Source of the DNA: Dellaglioa kimchii
Lineage (GTDB): Bacteria; Bacillota; Bacilli; Lactobacillales; Lactobacillaceae
Length of the DNA: 64,000 nt
Reading direction: 5' to 3'
NCBI RefSeq assembly: GCF_046115505.1
Contig: NZ_CP170736.1
Span: 496,001 to 560,000, forward strand
Each line of letters begins with the position of its first letter. Position 1 is the first letter of the stretch. Below are positions 16,657 through 25,098 of the stretch, one piece after another. The notes beneath the pieces were generated by a model, which saw only the letters and a list, made by a program, of their open reading frames with translations, had not been told where the DNA came from and made no database searches. The position numbers and the translations under genes are program-made.

Positions 16657-17096
16657 TTATCGTCTTCCTTTAAAACAATTATTAATAAAATGATAACGCC
16701 AACTGTTAACGCAGTATCCGCCACGTTAAAAATTGGAAAGTTAACAAAGTCTGTTTGAAACATATCAACAACATAACCAAATCTTAATCGATCAATAAAG
16801 TTACCTAAAGTCCCAGCAATCATCAATGTAATGCTGAGCTTATAGCCCATATTTGTTCTATATTTATAAAAATAATAAATCATCAATCCTAACGCTAGAA
16901 TAGAAACAATAAAAAAGAACCATTGTTTTCCAGCTAGTAAACTCCAAGCTGCACCATCATTTCTAATATTAGCAATCGATAAAAAATTCGGTATAACTGT
17001 TTGACTTGTGTTCAACGCAATATTAGCTGAAACCGCATATTTCACTACTTGGTCTACAACTAGAATAATCATTGCTAATAACGCATATAAAATCAT
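16653..17096 (-). CDS. lspA: Lipoprotein signal peptidase II
   Basis: The 147-residue aspartyl protease has four predicted membrane helices. Catalytic aspartates lie in the conserved NFIDRLRFGYVVDMF (near residue 100) and FNVADTALTVG (near residue 125); the early IRNDGAAWSLL is the family's N-x-G-A motif. It cleaves prolipoprotein signal peptides before the lipid-modified Cys. Start ATG at 17096 with AGAGGA upstream. It follows fhs by 22 bases. Confidence 0.95.
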   Translation of the reverse strand: MILYALLAMIILVVDQVVKYAVSANIALNTSQTVIPNFLSIANIRNDGAAWSLLAGKQWFFFIVSILALGLMIYYFYKYRTNMGYKLSITLMIAGTLGNFIDRLRFGYVVDMFQTDFVNFPIFNVADTALTVGVIILLIIVLKEDDK

Positions 17097-17118
17097 ATTA
17101 AATCCTCTTAATTCTTAA

Positions 17119-18777
17119 TTAATATAACCCTGAAATTAGACCATTATCGTCAATATCCATATGATTTGCAGCTGGATCTTTAGGTAATCCGGGCATCGTT
17201 AGGACATTTCCAGTTAATGCAACTAAGAAACGCGATCCTAATTTAGGATTAAATTCACGTATATGGATTGTAAATTCCGTAGGTGCTCCTAACAGTTTAG
17301 CATTATCTGACAATGAATACTGTGTTTTTGCCATACAAATAGGTAATTTATCCCATCCCAATTCTTTAAACTGACGTAATTGCTGTTTTGCTTTAGGTGC
17401 ATATTCAACTTTGGCCCCGCCATAAATCGTTTTAACAATTTTTTCAATTTTAGTTTCAGCAGAATCATCAGCTTCATACAATGCTTTAAATTCATGAACC
17501 TCATTCGTTGTTTCAATCACTTTTTTTGCTAAATCAAGAGCGCCGGCACCACCTTGGCCCCAAACATCTGCAGGTATAGCAGAAACACCAATTTCAGAGG
17601 TAAGTTCAATCAAAGTTTGGACTTCAAGATCTGTATCAGCAGTAAACTTGTTAATAGCAACAACAACTGGAATACCATAACGTTGCATACTTTCAACATG
17701 CTTCTTTAAATTAACGAATCCCACTTTTAAAGCAGCAACATTTTCAGTATTCAATTCAGTTTTAGCAACTCCACCATGCATTTTCAAAGCACGGATTGTA
17801 GCAACAAGAACAATTGTATCTGGTGTCTTACCTAAGATTGGTGTTTTAATATCAAGAAATTTTTCAGCTCCTAAGTCAGCCCCAAATCCTGCTTCCGTAA
17901 TTGCATAGTCACCCAATTGTAAAGCTGTTTGTGTTGCAAGAACACTATTACAGCCATGTGCGATATTAGCAAAAGGTCCGCCGTGAATAATGGCAGGTGT
18001 ATGTTCCAAAGTCTGAACTAAATTAGGTTTAATTGCGTCTTTTAATAATAAACTAATTGCACCAGTTACACCTAAATCAGCAACTGTAATTGGTTTTTTA
18101 TCTGTATTGTATGCTACAACAATATCACTGATTCTTGATTTTAGATCTTTAATATCTTTTGACAAACACAAAATAGCCATTAATTCACTGGCAACTGTAA
18201 TATCAAATCCATCTTCTCTAGGTATCCCTTGCATTGGGCCACCAAGCCCTACTACAACATGGCGTAAGGCACGATCATTAATATCAAGTACTCGTTTCCA
18301 AATGATACGTCTTTGATCAATTTTTAAATCATTACCTTGCTGAATATGATTATCAATCAAAGCGGCAAGTGTATTATTTGCAGTTGTTAAGGCATGCATA
18401 TCACCTGTAAAGTGTAAATTAATATCTTCCATTGGGACAACTTGAGAATAACCACCACCAGTTGCGCCACCCTTCATCCCCATAACAGGACCTAAAGAAG
18501 GTTCTCTGAGAGCAATCATAACTTTCTCATTCAAACGATGCATAGCATCCCCTAAGCCAACTGTTACGGTTGATTTACCTTCTCCAGCTGGAGTGGGACT
18601 AATTGCTGTAACGAGAATCAACTTAGAATTTTTATTTGTAGGTAAATCTAAAGGTAAATTTATTTTTGCCTTAAAATTACCATATGGTTCAATATCAGTT
18701 TTTTTCAAACCAATCTCGTTAGCTACTTCTTCGATTGGTTTCATCACGTTTTTTTGTGCAATTTCTATATCGTTCAA
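17119..18777 (-). CDS. fhs: Formate-tetrahydrofolate ligase
   Basis: The enzyme of about 552 residues makes 10-formyl-THF from formate, THF and ATP. The P-loop TPAGEGKSTVTVGLGDA is near residue 65, and MKGGATGGGYSQVVPMEDINLH near residue 105 is the formyl-phosphate/folate region (split here: GGGYSQVVPMEDINLH). It provides formyl groups for PurN and PurH encoded nearby. Start: an ATG at 18786 directly abuts AAGGG with no spacer, so TTG at 18777, 9 bases after it, is preferred; the difference is three codons. It has its own promoter and may read into lspA-rluD. Confidence 0.93.
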   Translation of the reverse strand: MNDIEIAQKNVMKPIEEVANEIGLKKTDIEPYGNFKAKINLPLDLPTNKNSKLILVTAISPTPAGEGKSTVTVGLGDAMHRLNEKVMIALREPSLGPVMGMKGGATGGGYSQVVPMEDINLHFTGDMHALTTANNTLAALIDNHIQQGNDLKIDQRRIIWKRVLDINDRALRHVVVGLGGPMQGIPREDGFDITVASELMAILCLSKDIKDLKSRISDIVVAYNTDKKPITVADLGVTGAISLLLKDAIKPNLVQTLEHTPAIIHGGPFANIAHGCNSVLATQTALQLGDYAITEAGFGADLGAEKFLDIKTPILGKTPDTIVLVATIRALKMHGGVAKTELNTENVAALKVGFVNLKKHVESMQRYGIPVVVAINKFTADTDLEVQTLIELTSEIGVSAIPADVWGQGGAGALDLAKKVIETTNEVHEFKALYEADDSAETKIEKIVKTIYGGAKVEYAPKAKQQLRQFKELGWDKLPICMAKTQYSLSDNAKLLGAPTEFTIHIREFNPKLGSRFLVALTGNVLTMPGLPKDPAANHMDIDDNGLISGLY

Positions 18778-18808
18778 ATTAATCATCCCTTCATATTAAG
18801 TTCTTTTA

Positions 18809-18837
18809 AGTATAACTGAGAAAACTGCGATTGTCAT
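18809..18837 (-). promoter_or_regulatory. Promoter of fhs
   Basis: Minus-strand -35 ATGACA (18832-18837) and -10 TATACT (18809-18814) are 17 bases apart. It is back-to-back with the csp promoter, only 3 bases separating the two -35 boxes. Confidence 0.7.
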
Positions 18838-18840
18838 TAG

Positions 18841-18869
18841 TTGCACTACTGGTTAAAGTTACCTATACT
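18841..18869 (+). promoter_or_regulatory. Promoter of the cold shock gene
   Basis: The -35 TTGCAC (18841-18846) and -10 TATACT (18864-18869) are 17 bases apart. The transcript would have a leader of about 40 bases. Confidence 0.65.
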
Positions 18870-18914
18870 GTAGAAGTACTTAAACTTTACGACCAATTTT
18901 GGGAGGCGTTTGAT

Positions 18915-19121
18915 ATGGAATCTGGCATTGTTGAATGGTTTAGCGCACAAAAAGGTTATGGATTCATTGCTTATGGTGATGAAAAAGAGATATTTGTCCA
19001 TTATACCGCTATACAATCTGACGCATTTAAAGTACTTGGAACTGGTCAAAATGTAACATTTGAAATTAAAGAAGGTAGCCGTGGTTTACAAGCCGCAAAT
19101 GTTTCAATTGTCACTAATTAA
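18915..19121 (+). CDS. Cold shock protein, CspA family
   Basis: This is a 68-residue OB-fold protein. RNP1-like KGYGFIAY (residues 13-20) and RNP2-like IFVHYTAI (about 26-33) carry the aromatic residues that stack on nucleic acid; the usual FVH is kept. Such proteins bind single-stranded RNA and keep it unfolded. The open frame extends upstream, but the ATG at 18915 with GGGAGG 8 bases before it gives the usual family length. Single-gene unit with its own promoter and terminator. Which paralogue it is cannot be told. Confidence 0.93.
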   Translation: MESGIVEWFSAQKGYGFIAYGDEKEIFVHYTAIQSDAFKVLGTGQNVTFEIKEGSRGLQAANVSIVTN

Positions 19122-19137
19122 TCTGTCATAAACTCAT

Positions 19138-19190
19138 AAAACGTTCATGCTTACTTGTACTATGAAGTAAACATGAACGTTTTTTTATTT
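19138..19190. terminator. Bidirectional terminator between csp and purD
   Basis: AAACGTTCATG-TTACTT pairs with AAGTAA-CATGAACGTTT, followed by a T-run on both strands. It also ends the long pur transcript from the other side. Confidence 0.88.
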
Positions 19191-20447
19191 TAGATTCGCT
19201 CTATAGCCAATATCCATTCTGTAAAATGTTTTGTGTGCTTCAAAATCGGCAATTAGTCGGTAAAGTTTCTGTTGTGCATCTGCCATGTCTACGCCTGATT
19301 TATGCATAATATAAATACGTCCACCTGCACTAACTAATTTCTTATCAACCAATTTTACACCTGCAAAATCAATTCTGTTGGAAAGTGACTTAAAGTCACT
19401 TAAATTGGGTAATGTAATGTTTTTTACAGGATTTTCTGGATACCCATCAGCGGCAATGACGACACCTAAAGTAATTCCCTCTGTTTCCCATTGTAAAGAT
19501 GGACTTTCATGCTGCAATAATTTTGAAATAACTAATGCAAAATCTGTTTTTAATCTTGGTAATACGACTTCAGTTTCGGGGTCGCCGAACCGAACATTGT
19601 ATTCAATTACTTTTGGACCGTCTTTAGTTAAAATTACTCCCACATATAAAATACCTGTGAACGGAATACCACGTTTCATCATTTCATCTGCTGTTGGCTG
19701 AACTATTTTATCAATTGATTCTGTAACAACATCTTCTGAAATTTGTGGAACTGGACAATATGCGCCCATTCCGCCGGTATTAGGCCCATTATCTCCCTCA
19801 AATGCTCGTTTATGATCTTGAGAAATTGGCATCGGATAAACTTTATCTCGATCAATAAATGCCATTAATGAAAATTCTTCACCATCAAGGTACTCTTCAA
19901 TTAATACTTCTGTTGTATTAAATTGTTGTTGGACTAAAAATGAACGCAGAGCATCCGTTGCTTCTGACAGATCTTGAGCAATAATAACGCCCTTACCACC
20001 AGCTAATCCATTTGCTTTAATAACTATTGGGAAAGATTGATGCGTCATATAATCTAATGCAGTCCGGTAATCGGTAAATGTCTGATAGTTAGCTGTCGGA
20101 ATATTGGCTGACGCCATAACTTGTTTCGCAAATTCCTTTGACCCCTCTAACTGGGCAGCGGCTTTTGAAGGTCCATATATAACTAGGTTTTCTTCACGAA
20201 AAAAATCAGTTATACCATCTATCAGTGGGATTTCTGGTCCAACAAAAGTCCAATCAATGTCATTTTCACGGACAAAAGTTGTCATGCCAATCCAATTAGT
20301 GATATCAATACCAACAGATTTAATCCCGTTGTTACTCATCCCTGGATTTCCGGGTAAACAGTAAACATCTGAGACAGCATCACTTTCAATAAATTTACGT
20401 GCGATGGCATGTTCACGTCCGCCAGAACCAATAACTAAAATTTTCAT
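19185..20447 (-). CDS. purD: Phosphoribosylamine-glycine ligase (GARS)
   Basis: The 420-residue ATP-grasp enzyme makes GAR from phosphoribosylamine, glycine and ATP. It begins KILVIGSGGREHAIARKF (glycine-rich N-domain), with GLAGGKGVIIAQD near residue 145 (ATP-grasp lid) and GPKVIEYNVRFGDPETEVVLP near residue 275 (metal site; split as VIEYNVRFGDPETE). The start at 20447 is preferred over an upstream ATG because AGGA lies between them. It is the last gene of the purC-to-purD unit. Confidence 0.94.
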   Translation of the reverse strand: MKILVIGSGGREHAIARKFIESDAVSDVYCLPGNPGMSNNGIKSVGIDITNWIGMTTFVRENDIDWTFVGPEIPLIDGITDFFREENLVIYGPSKAAAQLEGSKEFAKQVMASANIPTANYQTFTDYRTALDYMTHQSFPIVIKANGLAGGKGVIIAQDLSEATDALRSFLVQQQFNTTEVLIEEYLDGEEFSLMAFIDRDKVYPMPISQDHKRAFEGDNGPNTGGMGAYCPVPQISEDVVTESIDKIVQPTADEMMKRGIPFTGILYVGVILTKDGPKVIEYNVRFGDPETEVVLPRLKTDFALVISKLLQHESPSLQWETEGITLGVVIAADGYPENPVKNITLPNLSDFKSLSNRIDFAGVKLVDKKLVSAGGRIYIMHKSGVDMADAQQKLYRLIADFEAHKTFYRMDIGYRANLK

Positions 20448-20499
20448 TATATAAAATAATCCTTTCATGGGTTTAAAAAGATAGACTCATTTTAACAAT

Positions 20500-22038
20500 T
20501 TAATGTTTGAAATGACGACGGTCACTAAATACCATAGCAATATTTTTGCGGTTAGCCATATCAATTGACTCTTGATCTTTAATTGACCCTCCCGGTTGAA
20601 TAATTGCCGTAATACCATGATCAGCAGCATATTCAACACTATCATCCATTGGGAAGTAAGCATCTGAAGCTAAAACAAATGGTTCTACCATCCCATGTTC
20701 TAGTGCTTGCTCTAATGCAATTTTAACCGATCCAACACGGTTCATTTGACCTGCACCAATTCCAAGCGTTTGATCCTTAGTTGCAATTACAATCGCATTA
20801 CTCTTAACATGCTTCACAATTCTTTGAGCGAATAACATCGCTTCTTTTTCATCACTTGTTGGTAATTTTTCAGTTACCGTTTTTAATTCTTCCATTTGGT
20901 CAATGACTTGATCACGTTCTTGAACAAGTAGACCACCCATCACTGAGACATATTCATATTTATCAGCTTGGTCCTTTTGACTGAAATCAATTGTCATGAC
21001 ACGAAGATTTTTCTTCTTAGCTAAAATATCATATGCAGTATCTGTGAAGCTTGGTGCAATAATAATTTCAAGGAATAAATGATGTAATTCAGTTGCTGTT
21101 TCTAAATCAACTTCGCGATTTAAGGCAATAATGCCTCCGAAAATTGACGTTTTATCAGCATCAAATGCTTTTTTCCATGCAGCATTAATCGTTTCGCCAG
21201 TACCAACCCCACAAGGATTCATGTGTTTCATCGCAACGACAGCAGGTTGCTTAAATTCTGAGACAACTTTCAAAGCAGCATCGGCATCTTTAATGTTGTT
21301 ATATGATAACTCTTTACCATGTAGTTGCTTAGCGGCAGCAATAGAAAAATCATTTGGTAAAGCTGATTGATAAAAAGCCGCTTTTTGATGTGCATTTTCA
21401 CCATAACGCATCCCTTGTTTGAAATCGTATGTTAATGACAATTTTTCAGGAAATTCAATTTCTAATTCTTTTGTTAAATAAGATGATATTAGCGTATCGT
21501 ATGCAGCCGTGTGTCTAAAAGCCTTAGCTGCTAATTGTCGACGAAACTGATTATCCATTTTATCATCATCGAGTTTATCTAAAACGGGCGTATAGTCAGC
21601 TTTATCGACAACAACATAAACAGATTCAAAATTTTTGGCTGCTGAACGCAACATTGAAGGCCCACCAATATCGATTTGCTCAATAGCTTCTGACTCAGTA
21701 ATACCAGATTTTTCAATCGTTTCTTTAAAGGGATATAAGTTTACACAAACTAAATCGATTAAGGCAATATGTTCTTCCTCTAATTTAGCCATATGAGCTG
21801 GATTGTCACGTTTTGCTAATAACCCACCATGAATCATTGGGTGTAATGTTTTAACTCGTCCATCAAGCATTTCTGGAAAGTGAGTAACATCCTCAATTCT
21901 AATTACAGCAATACCGGCATCCTTTAAAATATTAAACGTACCGCCAGTTGAAATAATTTCAAATCCACGTTTGATTAATCCCTGAGCGAAGTCTGCAACA
22001 CCAGTTTTATCAGATACACTTATCAAAGCTCTTTTCAT
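20500..22038 (-). CDS. purH: Bifunctional AICAR transformylase / IMP cyclohydrolase
   Basis: The roughly 512-residue protein carries out the last two steps to IMP. The N-terminal MGS-like cyclohydrolase domain has RALISVSDKTGVADFAQGL and STGGTF; the C-terminal transformylase has the catalytic Lys-His in VAMKHMNPCGVGTGE near residue 265. It uses 10-formyl-THF made by Fhs. The start at 22038 is set by AGGGAG 9 bases upstream; an upstream in-frame ATG overlaps that RBS. It nearly abuts purN. Confidence 0.95.
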   Translation of the reverse strand: MKRALISVSDKTGVADFAQGLIKRGFEIISTGGTFNILKDAGIAVIRIEDVTHFPEMLDGRVKTLHPMIHGGLLAKRDNPAHMAKLEEEHIALIDLVCVNLYPFKETIEKSGITESEAIEQIDIGGPSMLRSAAKNFESVYVVVDKADYTPVLDKLDDDKMDNQFRRQLAAKAFRHTAAYDTLISSYLTKELEIEFPEKLSLTYDFKQGMRYGENAHQKAAFYQSALPNDFSIAAAKQLHGKELSYNNIKDADAALKVVSEFKQPAVVAMKHMNPCGVGTGETINAAWKKAFDADKTSIFGGIIALNREVDLETATELHHLFLEIIIAPSFTDTAYDILAKKKNLRVMTIDFSQKDQADKYEYVSVMGGLLVQERDQVIDQMEELKTVTEKLPTSDEKEAMLFAQRIVKHVKSNAIVIATKDQTLGIGAGQMNRVGSVKIALEQALEHGMVEPFVLASDAYFPMDDSVEYAADHGITAIIQPGGSIKDQESIDMANRKNIAMVFSDRRHFKH

Positions 22039-22042
22039 CTTA

Positions 22043-22621
22043 TTAATCTCCCTTTTCATTGTTTAATAAATTTAGAATCACCTTTGGATATAGTTGGTGT
22101 TCGACATCATGAATCTTACTCTCCAATTGTTCAAGTGTTTCATCTGGTAAGATGGGAATACTTTGTTGCGCTATAATTGGACCAGTATCAACACCTTCGT
22201 CAATGTAATGAATCGTCACGCCAGTTACACTAACACCAGCCTTATACGCATCTTCAATTCCATGAATACCTGGAAAAAGGGGTAACAGTGCGGGATGGAT
22301 ATTTATAATTTCCATCGGATACTCACTCAATAATGTACTTGTAATCACACGCATATAACCCGCCAATAAAATAGTATCGATTTGATACCTAGCTAATTCG
22401 GTAACAATCACTTGTTCATAATGACTACGATTTTCAAAATCTTTAGGTTGAATAATAAAGGTTGGAATTCCTCTACGTTGTGCTTTTTTAATGACAGCAG
22501 CTTTTGGTCGATCACAAACTAAAACTTCAATTTCTAATCCTGCATCTTTTAAAGCCTGATTATCTGCAATAAATTCAAAATTAGAACCGGTCCCTGATGC
22601 AAAAATTGCTACTTTGACCAT
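22043..22621 (-). CDS. purN: GAR transformylase
   Basis: The 192-residue formyl transferase adds a formyl group to GAR from 10-formyl-THF. Family motifs seen are ASGTGSNFEFI at the N-terminus, the catalytic Asn-His in IINIHPALLPLFPGIHG near residue 105, and the Asp in YIDEGVDTGPII near residue 140. It lies 1 base after purM. Confidence 0.95.
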   Translation of the reverse strand: MVKVAIFASGTGSNFEFIADNQALKDAGLEIEVLVCDRPKAAVIKKAQRRGIPTFIIQPKDFENRSHYEQVIVTELARYQIDTILLAGYMRVITSTLLSEYPMEIINIHPALLPLFPGIHGIEDAYKAGVSVTGVTIHYIDEGVDTGPIIAQQSIPILPDETLEQLESKIHDVEHQLYPKVILNLLNNEKGD

Positions 22622-22622
22622 T

Positions 22623-23657
22623 TTATTTACCTACCAATTCGACCGTTTGATCAGTATTTTTAATGTCTATACAGCCTATTTCATAAGCTTGTACAGTTTC
22701 TTTATTTAATTGTGTCATCACCTGTTCAACGTTAGCTTTATCAACAGCCAAAACCATTCCGATGCCCATATTAAAAATTTCATACATCTCTAAATAGGGT
22801 ATTTCACCGTATTTAGAGATGGCGTCAAAAATTGGTAGTACTGGCCATAATCCCAGATTAATTGTTGCTTTTAGGCCTTCTGGTAACATTCTTGGTACAT
22901 TTTCAATAAAGCCACCACCTGTAATATGTGCTGCGCCTTTAATTAAATTATCTTGAAATAAAGGGGTCAAATCATCTACATAAATTTTTGTTGGTGTCAT
23001 TAATATTTCAGCAAGTGTTTCGTCAGGTATTTCTGGTAAAGCTTCATCTAAATTAAAAACCGTGTCTTCAAGAAATATCTTTCTAACAAGTGAGAATCCA
23101 TTTGAATGAATACCGGTTGACGAAATTCCAATTAAAATGTCATTTTCTTGAATTGAATGACCATCTATTAATTGACTTTTTTCAACGACACCAACCGCAA
23201 ATCCGGCCATATCATAATGTGTTTTTTGATACATCCCTGGCATCTCAGCTGTTTCACCACCAATAAGGTCCATATGTGCTGTTTGGCATCCTTTAATTAC
23301 CCCAGAAATAATACTTTCAATTTTTTGAGGTTCAGTTTTGCCAGTCGCTAAGTAGTCCAAAAAGTATAGAGGCGTTGCACCCTGAGCGACAATGTCATTA
23401 ACACACATAGCGACACAATCAATACCAATTGTGTCATGTCGATTTGTTTCAAAGGCAACCATCAATTTAGTACCAACGCCATCAGTACCTGAAACCATAA
23501 GTGGCTCTTTAATACCTAATCGACCAAGATCAAAGAGTCCTCCAAATCCACCAACTGTACTTGTTTCATTTACCAGTGACATTTGTTTATTAATTCGATT
23601 AACGACGTCATAACCTGCATTTACATCAACACCCGATTTTTGATAAGCATTTACCAT
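22623..23657 (-). CDS. purM: AIR synthetase (phosphoribosylformylglycinamidine cyclo-ligase)
   Basis: The 344-residue protein closes the imidazole ring to AIR using ATP. Motifs seen: GGFGGLFDL and SGTDGVGTKLMVAF near residues 40-65, LDYLATGK near 100, IGGETAEMPGMY near 135, and the C-terminal HITGGGFIENVPRMLPEGL (split as ITGGGFIENVPRMLP). It shares its fold with PurL. It lies 10 bases after purF. Confidence 0.95.
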   Translation of the reverse strand: MVNAYQKSGVDVNAGYDVVNRINKQMSLVNETSTVGGFGGLFDLGRLGIKEPLMVSGTDGVGTKLMVAFETNRHDTIGIDCVAMCVNDIVAQGATPLYFLDYLATGKTEPQKIESIISGVIKGCQTAHMDLIGGETAEMPGMYQKTHYDMAGFAVGVVEKSQLIDGHSIQENDILIGISSTGIHSNGFSLVRKIFLEDTVFNLDEALPEIPDETLAEILMTPTKIYVDDLTPLFQDNLIKGAAHITGGGFIENVPRMLPEGLKATINLGLWPVLPIFDAISKYGEIPYLEMYEIFNMGIGMVLAVDKANVEQVMTQLNKETVQAYEIGCIDIKNTDQTVELVGK

Positions 23658-23667
23658 TTTGAAGTCC

Positions 23668-25098
23668 TCACTTTTCTGTCGTTAAGTTTGCTAAATACTC
23701 ATCCTCGTAATCATATAGTGGCGTTGGATAATCGCCATTAAAGTAAGCCATACATAATCCTGAGTAAGGCGCATCTAAATTCAAACCAATTGAAGTAATT
23801 AATCCAGCTTCACTCAGAAATGCTAACGAGTCTGCCCCGATAATAGCCTTCATTTCTTCAATTGATTTATTTGCAGCAATTAATTCAGATTGCTTTTGAA
23901 TATCAATCCCATAAAAACAAGGATATTTAAGAGGTGGTGACGCAATTCGCAAATGAACTTCAGCAGCTCCAGCTTCTTTTAATAAACGAACGATGTGTTT
24001 ACTCGTTGTCCCTCGAACAATTGAATCATCGACTAAAATAATCTTTTTACCCTTAACAACGCTTTTAACAGCTGATAATTTCATTCGTACCCCTTGTTCT
24101 CTAAGCCTTTGGGTGGGTTGAATAAAGGTCCGGGCAATATATTGATTTTTAACTAATCCCATTTCATAAGGAATGCCACTTTCTTCTGCATAACCACTAG
24201 CTGCAGACAATGAAGAATTTGGTACACCAATAACCATATCTGCATCAATACCCGTTTCTCGTGCTAGTTTGCGACCCATTCTTTTACGAGCAGAATGGAC
24301 ATTAATCCCACAAATATCCGAATCCGGTCTTGCAAAATAAATATATTCCATTGAACAAATTGACATTTTAGTTTCAGTTGTATAAACGTCAATTGATAGC
24401 CCTTCGTCAGTAATAGTGACAATTTCACCAGGGTTCACATCGCGAACAAATTCTGCCCCAACAGAATCTAAAGCACAGGTTTCACTTGCAACGACGTAAG
24501 CACCATTTACCATTTGACCAATAGATAATGGCCTAAATCCATTTGGATCAAGTGCCGCAATCATGCAGTTTGACGTCATTAATAAGTATGCAAATCCACC
24601 ATGTACTTGATTCAATGCGTCTTTAACCTGTTCATGCAAAGTATCTTGTGATGAACGACGAATTAAGTGCATCAAAACCTCTGAATCCGAACTTGATTTA
24701 AAAATAGCCCCATCTTGCTCTAACTCATTCCTAAGCGTTACCGCATTAGTTAAATTACCATTATGGGCTAAGGCAAATTGTGTATCGTAAAAATCAAATA
24801 AGAATGGCTGAATATTATCAATCCCGTTACTACCAGCCGTTGCATAACGTACATGCCCAATAGCTGCATTACCAGTTAACTTTTTAATTTTTTCAGGATT
24901 TCTAAAAACATCTGATAGTAAGCCTAATCCTCTGTAACCAATTAGTTTACCTTCATCATTTGATACAATTCCTGCACCTTCTTGGCCACGATGTTGTAAA
25001 CTATGCAGACCAAAATAGGTAATCTGATTTGCATCTTCATTTCCCCAAACACCAAAAACACCACATTCTTCATTTAAACTTCTTATTTCATTAGGCAT
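23668..25098 (-). CDS. purF: Amidophosphoribosyltransferase
   Basis: The 476-residue enzyme performs the committed step, PRPP plus glutamine to phosphoribosylamine. The N-terminal Ntn amidotransferase has its nucleophilic Cys in the segment NEECGVFGVWG; the preceding 10 or so residues form the cleaved propeptide. The PRPP site IILVDDSIVRGTTSKHIV lies near residue 355. The start ATG at 25098 follows GGGAGG; it overlaps the end of purL by 16 bases. Cysteines typical of the Bacillus Fe-S cluster are only partly present, so cluster binding is uncertain. Confidence 0.95.
   Translation of the reverse strand: MPNEIRSLNEECGVFGVWGNEDANQITYFGLHSLQHRGQEGAGIVSNDEGKLIGYRGLGLLSDVFRNPEKIKKLTGNAAIGHVRYATAGSNGIDNIQPFLFDFYDTQFALAHNGNLTNAVTLRNELEQDGAIFKSSSDSEVLMHLIRRSSQDTLHEQVKDALNQVHGGFAYLLMTSNCMIAALDPNGFRPLSIGQMVNGAYVVASETCALDSVGAEFVRDVNPGEIVTITDEGLSIDVYTTETKMSICSMEYIYFARPDSDICGINVHSARKRMGRKLARETGIDADMVIGVPNSSLSAASGYAEESGIPYEMGLVKNQYIARTFIQPTQRLREQGVRMKLSAVKSVVKGKKIILVDDSIVRGTTSKHIVRLLKEAGAAEVHLRIASPPLKYPCFYGIDIQKQSELIAANKSIEEMKAIIGADSLAFLSEAGLITSIGLNLDAPYSGLCMAYFNGDYPTPLYDYEDEYLANLTTEK

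Noticed and set aside
18831..18914. Longer cold shock protein from the start at 18831
   Set aside because: The extra 28 codons cover the promoter and RBS; the ATG at 18915 gives the normal length of 68 residues.
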